Shown: positions 26,898 through 36,453, counted from the stretch's first letter. The stretch: 64,000 nt of DNA from Rhizobium sp. CSW-27 (GCF_018760785.1 NZ_JAHHZO010000001.1:434001-498000); one strand, 5' to 3'. Translations and numbers: made by a program. Notes: generated from the sequence alone by a model not told the origin.

Positions 26898-27112
26898 TCC
26901 TCCCGCAGCGACCGCTGATAGGCTACGCCATCCACCTCAGGATCCGAGCCGGCCCAAAGACCGAAGGCGGCTTCCATGCGCGGCTTTTCACGCCGCTGCA
27001 GAAGATCCGCAACCGCTTCGCGAATGAGCGCGCTGCGCGATACGTTTTCTTCCCGCGCCAGCCGATCCAGCGCGGCCACGGCCTTGTCTTCCAGATCGAT
27101 GAGGGTACGCAT
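26891..27112 (-). CDS. vapB: VapB antitoxin (ribbon-helix-helix)
   Basis: The 73-residue protein has an N-terminal ribbon-helix-helix DNA-binding fold (MRTLIDLEDKAVAALDRLAREENVSRSALIREAVADLLQ) and a C-terminal toxin-binding tail (EAAFGLWAGSDPEVDGVAYQRSLREEW). GGAG 5 nt before the ATG at 27112 sets this start; an upstream in-frame start lies in the operator. It should neutralise VapC and repress the operon at the palindrome 13 bp upstream. Confidence 0.88.
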   Translation of the reverse strand: MRTLIDLEDKAVAALDRLAREENVSRSALIREAVADLLQRREKPRMEAAFGLWAGSDPEVDGVAYQRSLREEW

Positions 27113-27124
27113 GGGATCTCCACT

Positions 27125-27143
27125 ATATATCGTATAGATATAT
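27125..27143. promoter_or_regulatory. vapBC operator candidate
   Basis: ATATATC-GTATA-GATATAT is a dyad with 7-bp arms in an AT-rich stretch immediately upstream of vapB. It lies where an autoregulatory VapBC complex would block the promoter. Confidence 0.55.
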
Positions 27144-27383
27144 ATCATATCGATCGCACTTCACGCAATCGACAAGGAAGGCACAACACCCCGCCTCCCC
27201 ACCGACGGAAAATTGCCACGCTTGCGTTGAAGGGGCATAACCATGGTCAGAGGACAAGCGAAACGCGCGCATGCCGGCCCGCAGCCCGTTGAAAAAGCAC
27301 CCGCCCTGCCTCTTTCCGCAGGCTAGCGGGAGAACTGGTACGCCGGGCGCCCAGCGTCCCGGCCAGCTTCGCCGGGCGCCAGG

Positions 27384-27938
27384 ATGAAGGACGATCCCGA
27401 CGCAGATCTCGTGCGGCGCGTGGCGGCGGGGGAACCGGCTGCGATGCGGGCCATGGTGGCGGCCAAGCTGCCGCGGCTTCTTGCGCTCGCTACTCGAATG
27501 CTGGGCGACCGCGCGGAGGCCGAGGACGTGGCGCAGGAAACCTTCCTGCGCATTTGGAAGCATGCCGGCACCTGGCGACAGGGCCGCGCGAAGTTCGACA
27601 CATGGACGCATCGCGTGGCACTGAACCTCTGTCATGACCGGCTGCGCCGGCGAAAGGAGATTGCCATGGCCGATCCGCCGGAGCTTGCCGACACCGCGCC
27701 GCTGCCGGATGCGGGGCTTGCAACGGAAGAAGCCGAGCGGTTGAAGGTCGAGCACGCCCTGCAGGCGATTGCCCCCCGGCAGCGCGAGGCCATCATCCTG
27801 GTCTATTATCAGGAGATGTCGAACATCGAGGCGGCGGCGGTCATGCAGGTGAGCGTCGATGCGCTGGAAAGCCTGCTGTCGCGCGGGCGACGCTCCCTGC
27901 AGCAGATTCTGGTCACGGACGAGGAAGGTGAACCATGA
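27384..27938 (+). CDS. ECF RNA polymerase sigma factor
   Basis: The 184-residue protein has sigma-70 region 2 (LLALATRMLGDRAEAEDVAQETFLRIWKH ... FDTWTHRVALNLCHDRLRRRK) and region 4 (LQAIAPRQREAIILVYYQEMSNIEAAAVMQVSVDALESLLSRGRRSL), without regions 1.1 and 3. It directs RNA polymerase to stress-type promoters. It overlaps the next gene, a candidate membrane anti-sigma factor, by 4 bp, so it is co-translated with its probable regulator. The regulon is unknown but may include the genes that follow. Confidence 0.9.
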   Translation: MKDDPDADLVRRVAAGEPAAMRAMVAAKLPRLLALATRMLGDRAEAEDVAQETFLRIWKHAGTWRQGRAKFDTWTHRVALNLCHDRLRRRKEIAMADPPELADTAPLPDAGLATEEAERLKVEHALQAIAPRQREAIILVYYQEMSNIEAAAVMQVSVDALESLLSRGRRSLQQILVTDEEGEP

Positions 27939-28378
27939 GGACAGACGAGGCACAGACGCCCGTGATGGACGAAGCGGCCTTCGCGGCCCTGATCGAGGCC
28001 TATGGCGCCGATCCTATGCGCTGGCCGCAGGATCGGCGTGCCGCCGCACTTGCCCTTGCGCAGACACCGTCGGTGGCGCGCAGGCTGGATTCGGCCGCAA
28101 GGCTCGATGCGGCACTTGCCATGCTTGCCGCCCCGCAACCGAAAGCGGCGCTTTCCGGCCGCATCCTTGCCGATGCCGAGCGGCACGTGACGATCAGAAC
28201 CCGGCTGCGGCGCTGGCTTGTCGGCGCCGGCCTGATCGGCATCGGGCTTGCCGGCGGCCTGACCGGGGCCATGGCGGTGGCCGTCGTGCTGCCGGGCCAG
28301 GGCGCCGGCCTGGAGATTGCCAGCGGCGACACCGCCTTCGGCGCCATCGACAGCGACTTGATACGGGAAACACCATGA
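27935..28378 (+). CDS. membrane-anchored anti-sigma factor candidate
   Basis: This 147-residue protein has a cytosolic part of about 85 residues (EAAFAALIEAYGADPMRWPQDRRAAALALA), one transmembrane segment (WLVGAGLIGIGLAGGLTGAMAVAVVL) and a short periplasmic tail. It has no zinc HxxxCxxC motif. Position directly after the ECF sigma gene with a 4-bp overlap, plus topology, indicate an anti-sigma factor. The family is not formally recognised, so the role is inferred from context. Confidence 0.65.
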   Translation: MRTDEAQTPVMDEAAFAALIEAYGADPMRWPQDRRAAALALAQTPSVARRLDSAARLDAALAMLAAPQPKAALSGRILADAERHVTIRTRLRRWLVGAGLIGIGLAGGLTGAMAVAVVLPGQGAGLEIASGDTAFGAIDSDLIRETP

Positions 28379-28824
28379 CGGATTCGGGCTTCCGCTGGCT
28401 GGCGATCGGCCTTCTCCTGGCCAACACCTTTCTGCTTTGCGCCCTCGTCGGAGGCGGCTTTGTCTATCTCTACCACAGCGACACGCCGCCGCCCGGCCGC
28501 CTGCCGCTGGCAGGCGAGCAATTGCCGTCCCGAACGCGGGCCGATTTCCAGAAGGCGCTGGCCGAGGCGCGCCGGGAGGTGCGCTCCACCGTGCTGCAGG
28601 GGCGTCAGGCCCGCGTCGAGGCGGCCGCCCTGCTCGGAAAGCCCGAGCTGGATGCAGAGGCGCTGGCCGATGCGCTGGAAAAGGCCCGCGATGCGGAAAC
28701 CGCCGTTCGGGCCGCCGTCGAGAAGCGGGCGGTGGATTTCGTCGCCACCCTGTCGCTGGACGAGCGCCGCCGGCTGGCCGACGGACTGATCGGCCGCGAG
28801 GCGCCCAGATCCGCCACGAAATGA
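28375..28824 (+). CDS. periplasmic heavy-metal sensor-like protein
   Basis: This 149-residue protein has an N-terminal membrane anchor (WLAIGLLLANTFLLCALVGGGFVYLY) and a long helical, charged periplasmic domain (FQKALAEARREVRSTVLQGRQARVEAAALLG ... LSLDERRRLADGL). The pattern matches the periplasmic heavy-metal sensor/Spy-like family. It begins in an ATGA overlap with the preceding anti-sigma gene. It may feed a periplasmic signal to the anti-sigma factor. The metal specificity is unproven. Confidence 0.75.
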   Translation: MTDSGFRWLAIGLLLANTFLLCALVGGGFVYLYHSDTPPPGRLPLAGEQLPSRTRADFQKALAEARREVRSTVLQGRQARVEAAALLGKPELDAEALADALEKARDAETAVRAAVEKRAVDFVATLSLDERRRLADGLIGREAPRSATK

Positions 28825-28900
28825 CCTTAATCGAGGAGCGACGGATTTTGCCGATCCGCCGCGTTGAAGGGCCGATGACGCAACGGAGTTCGTATCGATC

Positions 28901-30505
28901 ATGGCCAATTCCAAGGACCTTGATGCCGCGCTTGCGCTGTGGCGCTTCGGGCTCGGCGCCCAGGACGGCAGCATCTCCGCCATCAAGGCGGATGCACGCG
29001 ACCTGCTGAGGCAGGAAATCGTCGAAAAGGCGGTGCCAACCCCGGTCAATGCACAGCTGGCCTCGCATGCCGACCTGCTGACGGCGCTCTACGACTATCA
29101 GGATGCGGTGCGCGCCGAGCGCGACCGGCCGGCGATGACACCGGTGGCGGCGGCAGCCTCCGAGGCGGCTAAGGCCGCGGAAGGCGCCCGGCAGGCCATG
29201 CCGAAGGCCACCGACAGCATGGACGGCAGCACGCAGAAGGCCGCCGCAGCCGCAAGCGGTGCCCCCATGCCCAGCGGTGACACGGGCATGTCACGGGGCG
29301 CGCCGCAGGCTCCGGATGCCGTGCAGGATGCCATGCAGGGCGGCGGCCCCGCCTCGCGGACAGCCCAGCAGAAGCCGAAGCGCGACAAGCCCTATTTCCC
29401 GCAGGAGATCCTGCTGGCGGAAGCGGATGCCCGCTTCAACGGCACCATCCACCAGCCGCTGATCGGGTTTGGCGAGCGGCTGGCGATGTTCTGGGCCAAC
29501 CATTTCGCCGTGGCCATCTCGAAGAATGGCGAGGTGCATATCCTGGCCGGCTGTCTGGAGCGCGAGGCGATCCGTCCGAACCTGTTCGGCCGGTTCGAGG
29601 ACATGCTGGTGGCGGTGGAAACCCATCCGGCCATGCTGATCTTCCTCGACAACCAGCTGTCGATCGGCCCGAACTCGCCAGCCAACCGCAACGGCAAGCG
29701 CGGCCTCAACGAAAACCTTGCCCGCGAGATCATGGAACTGCACACGCTTGGTGTCGATGGCGGCTACAGCCAGGCGGATGTGACCGCCTTTGCCCGCGTG
29801 ATTACCGGCTGGACGGTCTATCGCGACCGCAAGCGGCCCGGCCCGCTCGGAACCTTCCTGTTCAACGAAGGGGCGCACCAGCCCGGCGACCAGACGGTGA
29901 TGGGCCTGACCTATGCCGATGACGGGTTCGATCAGGGCAAGTCGGTGCTGCGCGATCTCGCCCGCCATCCGGCCACCGCCCGGCATCTCGCCACCAAGCT
30001 TGCCCGCCACTTCGTTTCCGACCAGCCGCCGAAGGCGCTGATCGACCAGATGGCGGCCGCCTATACCAGGAGCGACGGCGATCTTTCGGCCGTCTACATG
30101 GCGATGATCGATGCCGACGAGGCCTGGACGCCGCAGCTGACCAAGATCCGCCCGCCGCTCGTCTATGTCACCGCGCTGCTGCGCGCCACCGGACTCAGGC
30201 CGAAGCCGAACCAGATCGTCTCTGTGCTGAAGGCACTCGGCCAGCCGCTGTGGAATCCGTCCGGACCGAACGGCTTTGCCGATGTCAGCGATGCCTGGGC
30301 CTCCTCGGAGGGGCTGGCGACCCGCATCGATACGGCAAGCCTGTTCGCCCATCAGGTCGGCGGCGCGGTCGATCCGCGCGCCTTCGCCGGCGACCGTTTC
30401 GGGCCGCTCCTGACCGATGACACGCTGCAGGCGGTTTCCCGCGCCGAGACCCGGCCGCAGGGCCTGTCCATCGCTTTCCTCTCTCCCGAATTCCAGAGGG
30501 CCTGA
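28901..30505 (+). CDS. DUF1800 domain-containing protein
   Basis: The 534-residue protein matches DUF1800 (RFGLGAQDG at the start; EILLAEADARFNG; FWANHFAV; LNENLAREIMELHTLGVDGGYSQADVTAFARVITGW). An Ala/Pro/Gly-rich low-complexity stretch of about 85 residues (76-160) interrupts the first part. It lacks a visible signal peptide, unlike its partner. It is always found with DUF1501 genes, and the pair is of unknown function. It lies 2 bp upstream of DUF1501 in an apparent operon with the sigma factor set. Confidence 0.85.
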   Translation: MANSKDLDAALALWRFGLGAQDGSISAIKADARDLLRQEIVEKAVPTPVNAQLASHADLLTALYDYQDAVRAERDRPAMTPVAAAASEAAKAAEGARQAMPKATDSMDGSTQKAAAAASGAPMPSGDTGMSRGAPQAPDAVQDAMQGGGPASRTAQQKPKRDKPYFPQEILLAEADARFNGTIHQPLIGFGERLAMFWANHFAVAISKNGEVHILAGCLEREAIRPNLFGRFEDMLVAVETHPAMLIFLDNQLSIGPNSPANRNGKRGLNENLAREIMELHTLGVDGGYSQADVTAFARVITGWTVYRDRKRPGPLGTFLFNEGAHQPGDQTVMGLTYADDGFDQGKSVLRDLARHPATARHLATKLARHFVSDQPPKALIDQMAAAYTRSDGDLSAVYMAMIDADEAWTPQLTKIRPPLVYVTALLRATGLRPKPNQIVSVLKALGQPLWNPSGPNGFADVSDAWASSEGLATRIDTASLFAHQVGGAVDPRAFAGDRFGPLLTDDTLQAVSRAETRPQGLSIAFLSPEFQRA

Positions 30506-30507
30506 TC

Positions 30508-31731
30508 ATGCTGTGCGAAACCCTGACCCCCACCCGCCGCGCCGTGCTGGGCGCTTCCGGTGCACTGTTTGCCTGGGCCTTCATGCCGAAGTTCGCCCAT
30601 GCGGCCGGCGGGCGCGATCCACGCTTCGTCACCATCATCCTGCGCGGCGCGCTCGATGGCCTGACTGCGGTGCCGCCGCTCGGCGACCCCGGCTACGCCT
30701 CGCTGCGGCAGGACATTGCGCTGACCCGGGATGGCGACAATGCCGCCCTGCCGCTCGATGGCTTCTTCGGCCTGCATCCGTCGATGCCCTATTTCCAGAA
30801 GCTGTTCCAGGCAAAGCAGGCCGCCGTGGTGCATGCGAGCGCCACCGCCTATCGCGAACGTTCGCATTTCGACGGGCAGGATGTTCTGGAATCCGGGTAT
30901 CCCACACCCGGACATGTCGAGACCGGCTGGCTGAACCGCCTGCTGGAAGGTTTGCCGGCCGGTGAATTGATCTCCCCCGGTCCGGCGGAGCGGGTGCGGG
31001 GGCTGTCCGTCGGAGCCACCGCCCCGCTCGTCATTCGCGGCAAGGCGCCGGTGCTCGGCTGGGCGCCACCCGTGCTGAAGGCGGCCGATGGCGATCTGGC
31101 GCCGCGGCTGATGGATCTCTACGGCAGGACCGATCCGCTGCTGGCCGGCCTGCTGAAGGAAGGCATCGAGACCGGCAAGATCGCCTCGGGCCTCGACATG
31201 AAGGCAAGGGGTGGCCCCGGCGATCCGGACGGCATGGAACAGATGGCGCGCGGTGCCGCGCGGCTGATTGCCGAGCCCGCGGGACCGCGCGTGGCGGCGC
31301 TTGCCTTCGAAGGCTGGGACACCCATGCGCAGGAAACGGAGCGGCTGGCCAAACTGCTGACGGGCCTCGACCGCTCGATCGCCGCCTTCCATCAGGAACT
31401 CGGACCGGCCTGGAAGGACACCGCCATCGTGATTGCCACCGAATTCGGCCGCACCGCCCGCATCAACGGCACGGAAGGCACCGACCACGGCACGGCGACC
31501 ACCGCCTTCCTGGCCGGCGGCGCGGTTGCCGGCGGCCGGGTGATCACCGACTGGCCGGGTCTGAAGGAGGCACAGCTGTTCGAGGGCCGCGATCTTGCCC
31601 CCACCACGGATCTGAGTGCCGTCATCAAGGGCATCGCCGTGGACCTGCTCGGCGCCGATGCCGGCCATCTGGCCGAAGCGGTGTTTCCCGGCTCGGCCAG
31701 GGTGGCGCCGATGAAGGGCCTGATCGTCTGA
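30508..31731 (+). CDS. DUF1501 domain-containing protein, Tat-exported
   Basis: The 407-residue protein has a twin-arginine signal (TPTRRAVLGASGALFAWAF) and a DUF1501 body distantly related to the alkaline phosphatase/sulfatase superfamily (LRGALDGLTAVPPLGD; ATAYRERSHFDGQDVLESG; GWDTHAQE; TEFGRTARINGTEGTDHGTATTAFLAGG). The conserved His and Asp of GTDHG and the WDTH motif may bind metal. It is presumably periplasmic. It follows DUF1800 with a 2-bp gap. Substrate and reaction are unknown. Confidence 0.87.
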   Translation: MLCETLTPTRRAVLGASGALFAWAFMPKFAHAAGGRDPRFVTIILRGALDGLTAVPPLGDPGYASLRQDIALTRDGDNAALPLDGFFGLHPSMPYFQKLFQAKQAAVVHASATAYRERSHFDGQDVLESGYPTPGHVETGWLNRLLEGLPAGELISPGPAERVRGLSVGATAPLVIRGKAPVLGWAPPVLKAADGDLAPRLMDLYGRTDPLLAGLLKEGIETGKIASGLDMKARGGPGDPDGMEQMARGAARLIAEPAGPRVAALAFEGWDTHAQETERLAKLLTGLDRSIAAFHQELGPAWKDTAIVIATEFGRTARINGTEGTDHGTATTAFLAGGAVAGGRVITDWPGLKEAQLFEGRDLAPTTDLSAVIKGIAVDLLGADAGHLAEAVFPGSARVAPMKGLIV

Positions 31732-31891
31732 CCGGACCGCGCCGACACCTGCGAGACGACCGGCCGCAGACGGCTGCGACCGGTTCAAAACAGCCAGACG
31801 GGCCGCATTCTGCCCAAACAAGCCTTGCCATGGCGGGTCCTTCGGGCGTTAAAGGGGGTATCCCCTGCCCCGCATCCGAGTTTTACCCGCC

Positions 31892-33235
31892 ATGCCCGTC
31901 CCCTATCGCCGCTCCAAGATGTTCCGCCGTTCGCGCGTCATGCGCGGTTCCTGGTCGGTGTGGAAGCCGAGGATCGTGTTCTGGATCGGCGCCGTGGCGA
32001 TCGGCGTCGTCAGTGTCGGCTTTGCCATGGCGGCCGACCGGGCGCAGCACCTGTTCCAGGCCATCAATGCCTCGCACCCTTACGCCTTCCTGGCGCCGCT
32101 GCTGCTGACACCGGCCGGCTTCGCGCTTTGCGCCTGGATGGCGTTCTCCTGGTTCCCCAATTCGCAGGGCAGCGGCATTCCGCAGGCGATTGCCGCAAGA
32201 CATCTGCAGGACGAGGCCTCCCGCAGTGTTCTCCTGTCCTTGAAGATCGCCGCCGGCAAGATCCTGCTGACGATCATCGGCCTGTTCTGCGGTGCCTCGA
32301 TCGGTCGCGAGGGCCCGACGGTGCAGGTGGGGGCTGCGATCATGCTGGCCAGCGGGCGCATCGGCGGCATGGCGCAGGCACGCGGCCTTATCCTTGCCGG
32401 CTCCGCCGCCGGCATCGCCGCCGCCTTCAACACGCCGCTTGCGGGCGTGGTCTTCGCCATCGAGGAAATGAGCCGCACCTTCGAATCCCGCTCCAACGGC
32501 CTCGTGCTGATGGCGGTCATCCTGTCCGGCCTGGCGGCGCTGGGACTGGTCGGCAGCTACACCTATTTCGGCGAGACCACGGTCGGCGCGACGAGCAGCC
32601 TCGACTGGATGATGGTACTGGCCTGCGGGCTTGCCGGCGGCGCGCTGGGCGCCTGCTTCAGCGCGGGAGCGCTTTCCGTTGCGCGGCGGGTGCGCCGCTG
32701 GGCGCAGCCGGCACCGGTGCGCCGTTCCGTGGCGCTGGCCGCCGGCTGCGGACTGGCGGTCGCGCTGATCGGCATCCTGTCGGGCGGCGCCACCTTCGGC
32801 ACCGGCTACGAGCAGTCGCGGGCGATCCTCGAAGGTCAGGCGCCCGGTGCCTTCTTCTTCCTTGAAAAATTCGCGACCACCTTCCTCTCGATGGCCTCCG
32901 GCATTCCGGGCGGCATCTTCGCCCCCTCGCTGACGGTCGGCGTCAGCCTCGGCGGCTCGCTGGCGGAACTGGTCGGCGGCAATATCGCGCTGGGCGCCAT
33001 CCTCGGCATGGCCGGCTATTTCGCCGGCGTCGTGCAGGCGCCGATGACCGCCTTCGTCATCATCATCGAGATGACCGGCAATCATGAGGCGGTGATCCCG
33101 ATCATGGCCGCCTCCATGCTGGGCTATGTCACCTCGCGGCTGATCGCGCCGGAACCGCTCTATCACGGGCTTTCGCGCGCCTTCCTGGCCCAGGTGCTGC
33201 GCCTGCAGCGCAGCGAACAGCGCGGCGGCCATTGA
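31892..33235 (+). CDS. ClC family chloride channel/transporter
   Basis: The 447-residue membrane protein has the ClC selectivity motifs in order: GSGIP (93-97), GREGP with the gating glutamate at 140, and GGIFAP in the C-terminal half. Many hydrophobic segments match the 18-helix fold. It would move chloride, probably in exchange for protons, across the inner membrane. CBS domains are absent, as in many bacterial members. It stands alone, 160 bp after DUF1501 and 247 bp before the TRAP genes. Confidence 0.92.
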   Translation: MPVPYRRSKMFRRSRVMRGSWSVWKPRIVFWIGAVAIGVVSVGFAMAADRAQHLFQAINASHPYAFLAPLLLTPAGFALCAWMAFSWFPNSQGSGIPQAIAARHLQDEASRSVLLSLKIAAGKILLTIIGLFCGASIGREGPTVQVGAAIMLASGRIGGMAQARGLILAGSAAGIAAAFNTPLAGVVFAIEEMSRTFESRSNGLVLMAVILSGLAALGLVGSYTYFGETTVGATSSLDWMMVLACGLAGGALGACFSAGALSVARRVRRWAQPAPVRRSVALAAGCGLAVALIGILSGGATFGTGYEQSRAILEGQAPGAFFFLEKFATTFLSMASGIPGGIFAPSLTVGVSLGGSLAELVGGNIALGAILGMAGYFAGVVQAPMTAFVIIIEMTGNHEAVIPIMAASMLGYVTSRLIAPEPLYHGLSRAFLAQVLRLQRSEQRGGH

Positions 33236-33482
33236 CGGCGGGGGAGAGGTGCGGCCGACGCACCGCAACACATAACCTGCAGGCTATCTATCCCTTGACG
33301 ATTTTTATTTGCGCGCCCTTCACGCTTCTGTAAGCATAACCAGCATGGGGAAGGCTGCGGTCTCAGGAGGATCTCGCTGCCTTGGGAGGGGTTACGGCAG
33401 GCGTCAAGCCTGCAGAAGCACCGAAGAGGAGGCGTTCCGGCGCACATTCCCCCAGTCAGTCTGAGCGCGATTGGAGGAGAAC

Positions 33483-34517
33483 ATGTTGCGCAAATTGCTT
33501 TTGGCCGCCCTGTCCGGTGCGGCCCTTTCCATTTCGGGCGTTTCGGCCCTTGCCGCCGATGTCGTGCTGAAGCTTCACCACTTCCTGCCGCCGCAGGCCA
33601 CCATTCCGTCCAACGTGCTGCAGCCCTGGGCCGACAAGATCAAGGCGGACTCCAAGGGCCGCATCGAGGTGGAGATCTATCCGGCCATGCAGCTGGGCGG
33701 CAAGCCGGGCGAACTGGTGGACCAGGTCAAGGACGGCGTGGTCGATCTCGGCTGGACGCTGATCGGTTATACGCCGGGCCGCTTCCCGAAATCGGAAGCC
33801 TTCGAGCTGCCGTTCATGGTCACCACCGCCGAGGCCACCTCGATGGCCTATTACGACTACTACCAGAAGCACCTGAAGGATGAATTCAAGGACTTCCACG
33901 TTCTGGCCGTTCACACCCACGGTCCGGGCCTGCTGCACACCATCCAGTCGAAGCCGATCAAGTCGCTTGCCGACATGAAGGGCCTGAAGCTGCGCGGCAC
34001 GTCAAAGGTGGTCAACCAGATGCTGGAGGCGATGGGCGCCGCTGCCGTCGGCATGCCGGTCACGACCGTTCCGGAATCGCTGTCGAAGAGCGTCATCGAC
34101 GGCACCGTTGTTCCGTGGGAAGTGACGCCGTCGATCAAGATCGCCGAGCTGGCGCCGAACCATACCAGCTTCTCCGGCAAGACCGGCCTCTACACGGCGA
34201 CCTTCATCTTCGCCATGAACAAGGACAGCTATGACGCGCTGCCGGCCGACCTGAAGAAGGTGCTCGACGACAATTCCGGCAAGGAACTGGCCGCCAAGTT
34301 CGGCGCCGCCATGGATGCCGGCGACGTGAAGGGCAAGGCGCTGGCCGACAAGGCCGGCAACACGACCTATGTCCTCGACGAGGCCGAGACCGCCAGGTGG
34401 AAGGCAATCGGCGACAAGGTGACGAAGGACTGGATCGCCGACATGGACAAGAAGGGCCTGGACGGCACCGGGCTCTACAAGGACGCCACCGCGCTGATCC
34501 AGCAATACACGAAGTAA
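33483..34517 (+). CDS. dctP: TRAP transporter solute-binding protein (DctP type)
   Basis: The 344-residue protein has a signal peptide (MLRKLLLAALSGAALSISGVSALA) and a DctP fold (VVLKLHHFLPPQATIPSNVLQPWADKIKADSKGRIEVEIYPAMQLGGK; the KGLKLRGTSKVVNQML segment with the arginine that usually holds a carboxylate). It binds an organic acid in the periplasm and passes it to the DctQM permease encoded next. A GGAGGAGA site precedes the ATG at 33483. The substrate cannot be read from sequence. Confidence 0.93.
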   Translation: MLRKLLLAALSGAALSISGVSALAADVVLKLHHFLPPQATIPSNVLQPWADKIKADSKGRIEVEIYPAMQLGGKPGELVDQVKDGVVDLGWTLIGYTPGRFPKSEAFELPFMVTTAEATSMAYYDYYQKHLKDEFKDFHVLAVHTHGPGLLHTIQSKPIKSLADMKGLKLRGTSKVVNQMLEAMGAAAVGMPVTTVPESLSKSVIDGTVVPWEVTPSIKIAELAPNHTSFSGKTGLYTATFIFAMNKDSYDALPADLKKVLDDNSGKELAAKFGAAMDAGDVKGKALADKAGNTTYVLDEAETARWKAIGDKVTKDWIADMDKKGLDGTGLYKDATALIQQYTK

Positions 34518-34591
34518 GCATCATCCTCCCCGTCCAGGCGCGGCCCCGCCCGCGCCTGGACGTCCTTGCATCCCGCAACCGGAATATCCCG

Positions 34592-35131
34592 ATGTCTACC
34601 GACACTCCCACTGCCTTAGACGCGATGCAGCGCGTCGTCGATCGCCTGGCCGGCCTGCTGGTCGGCTTCGGCGGCCTCTGCCTCGTCGCGGCCTGCGCAC
34701 TCACCGGCGCCTCCATTCTCGCCAGCATCTTCTCCCGGCCGATTCCCGGCGAGATCGAGCTGGTCGAAGCGCTGTGCGGCATTGCCGTGTTCGCCTTCTT
34801 ACCCTTCTGCCAGCTGCGGCGCGGCCATGTGGGTGTCGACCTCATCATCAGCGCGCTCGGCCCGCGGGCGATGAACTGGTCGCAGCTGATCGGCGACGTG
34901 GTGATTGCCGTGCTGATCGCGCTGCTGACCTGGCGCCACGGCATCGGCCTGATGGACAAGTACGGCAATGGCGAAACCACGCCGCTGCTGCTGCTGCCGG
35001 TCTGGTGGGGCTATGCGGTGGCCATGCTGCTGCTGGTGGCCAATGTCTTCGTCTGTCTCTTCGTCATCCTGGCGGACCTGCGCGACATCCGCCGCGGCAA
35101 TGCCATCGTCGCATCGGTGGGAGCGCACTGA
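34592..35131 (+). CDS. dctQ: TRAP transporter small permease (DctQ)
   Basis: The 179-residue protein has four transmembrane helices (LLVGFGGLCLVAACALTGASILASIF; ALCGIAVFAFLPFCQLRRGHVGVDLII; WSQLIGDVVIAVLIALLTW; LLLLPVWWGYAVAMLLLVANVFVCLFVIL). The FLPFCQLRRGHVGVDL loop is typical of DctQ. It supports the large permease at the inner membrane. It sits between dctP and dctM, with the dctM ATG starting right after its stop codon. Confidence 0.92.
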   Translation: MSTDTPTALDAMQRVVDRLAGLLVGFGGLCLVAACALTGASILASIFSRPIPGEIELVEALCGIAVFAFLPFCQLRRGHVGVDLIISALGPRAMNWSQLIGDVVIAVLIALLTWRHGIGLMDKYGNGETTPLLLLPVWWGYAVAMLLLVANVFVCLFVILADLRDIRRGNAIVASVGAH

Positions 35132-36442
35132 ATGAGCAATGTTGAAATCGGACTCTGGTCCTTCCCCGTCCTCATCGTGCTGATCCTGCTGCGCGTTCCG
35201 ATCGCGGCCGCCATGCTCGGCACCGGTGTCGTCGGCACCTATCTGGTGCTTGACCGCTGGACACCGATCCTGGCGCAGCTGAAGGCCCTGCCCTGGGCAA
35301 CCAATGCCAATTATTCACTCTCCATCATTCCGCTCTTCCTGCTGATGGGCCAGTTTGCGGCCCGCGGCGGCATGAGCCGCGCCCTGTTCAGCGCGGCGGC
35401 AGCCTTTGTCGGCCACCGCAAGGGCGGTGTCGCCATGGCCGCCATCGGTGCCAGCGCCGGCTTCGGCTCGATCTGCGGCTCCTCGCTGGCAACGGCCGCC
35501 ACCATGGCGCAGGTCGCGCTGCCGGAACTGCGCCGTCACGGCTATGCGGGTGGCCTTGCCACCGCCAGCCTTGCCGCCGGCGGCACGCTCGGCATCCTCA
35601 TTCCGCCCTCGGTCGTGCTGGTGCTCTATGCCATCCTCGCCGAACAGAACATCGCCAAGCTGTTTCTCGCCGCCTTCGTGCCGGGCATTCTGGCGGCGAT
35701 TTCCTATCTGGTCGTGATTGCGATCTATGTGCGCCTGAAGCCGGAAAGCGCCGGCGAGGCGCCGCGCATTCCCTGGCGGGAACGCATTCCGGCTCTCATC
35801 GCCGTGTGGCCGGTGGTGGCGATCTTCCTGCTGGTGGTCGGCGGCATCTATCTCGGCTTCTTCACGCCCACCCAGGCCGCCGCCGTCGGCGCCGCCTCGG
35901 CCGGCCTCGTCGCCTGGAAGAATGGCGGGCTGGACCGCAAGTCGCTGCTGGACTGCTTCAAGGAAACCGCCGTCTCCACCGGCATGATCTTCTTCATCGT
36001 GCTCGGCGCCTCGGCCTTCAACTCCTTCCTCGCCTTCTCGCGCCTGCCGCAGGTGGGGGCCGAATGGGTGACGGCGCAGGGCTTCTCGCCGATGACCGTG
36101 CTCGTCATCATCCTGGCGCTCTACATCATCTTCGGCTGCATCATGGATTCGCTGTCGATGATCGTGCTGACGATCCCGATCTTCTTCCCGATCGTCACCG
36201 CAATGGATTTCGGCATGACGCCGGAACACTTCGCCATCTGGTTCGGCATTCTGGTGCTGATGGTGGCCGAGATCGGCATGATCACGCCGCCGGTGGGGCT
36301 GAACCTGTTCATCATATCGGCGATGTCGCGAGAGGTTCCCGTGCGCGAAACCTACAAGGGTATCGTGCCCTTCGTCACCGCCGATCTGGTGCGCATCGCC
36401 ATCCTGACGGCCTTTCCGATCATCTCGACCTTCCTGGTCTGA
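35132..36442 (+). CDS. dctM: TRAP transporter large permease (DctM)
   Basis: The 436-residue protein has about 12 transmembrane helices and DctM signatures (IPLFLLMGQFAARGGMSRALF; GFGSICGSSLATAATMAQVALPELRRHGY; GTLGILIPPSVVLVLYAI; GMITPPVGLNLF). It forms the sodium-driven transport channel with DctQ. It starts at the base after the dctQ stop. A strong hairpin follows 11 bp after its stop. Together with dctP and dctQ it makes a complete TRAP system. Confidence 0.94.
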   Translation: MSNVEIGLWSFPVLIVLILLRVPIAAAMLGTGVVGTYLVLDRWTPILAQLKALPWATNANYSLSIIPLFLLMGQFAARGGMSRALFSAAAAFVGHRKGGVAMAAIGASAGFGSICGSSLATAATMAQVALPELRRHGYAGGLATASLAAGGTLGILIPPSVVLVLYAILAEQNIAKLFLAAFVPGILAAISYLVVIAIYVRLKPESAGEAPRIPWRERIPALIAVWPVVAIFLLVVGGIYLGFFTPTQAAAVGAASAGLVAWKNGGLDRKSLLDCFKETAVSTGMIFFIVLGASAFNSFLAFSRLPQVGAEWVTAQGFSPMTVLVIILALYIIFGCIMDSLSMIVLTIPIFFPIVTAMDFGMTPEHFAIWFGILVLMVAEIGMITPPVGLNLFIISAMSREVPVRETYKGIVPFVTADLVRIAILTAFPIISTFLV

Positions 36443-36453
36443 GAACCGTCTTT

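Noticed and set aside
33397..33413. Hairpin GCAGGC-GTCAA-GCCTGC in the dctP leader considered as a riboswitch or attenuator.
   Set aside because: It is a short isolated stem without a terminator or a recognised aptamer fold.
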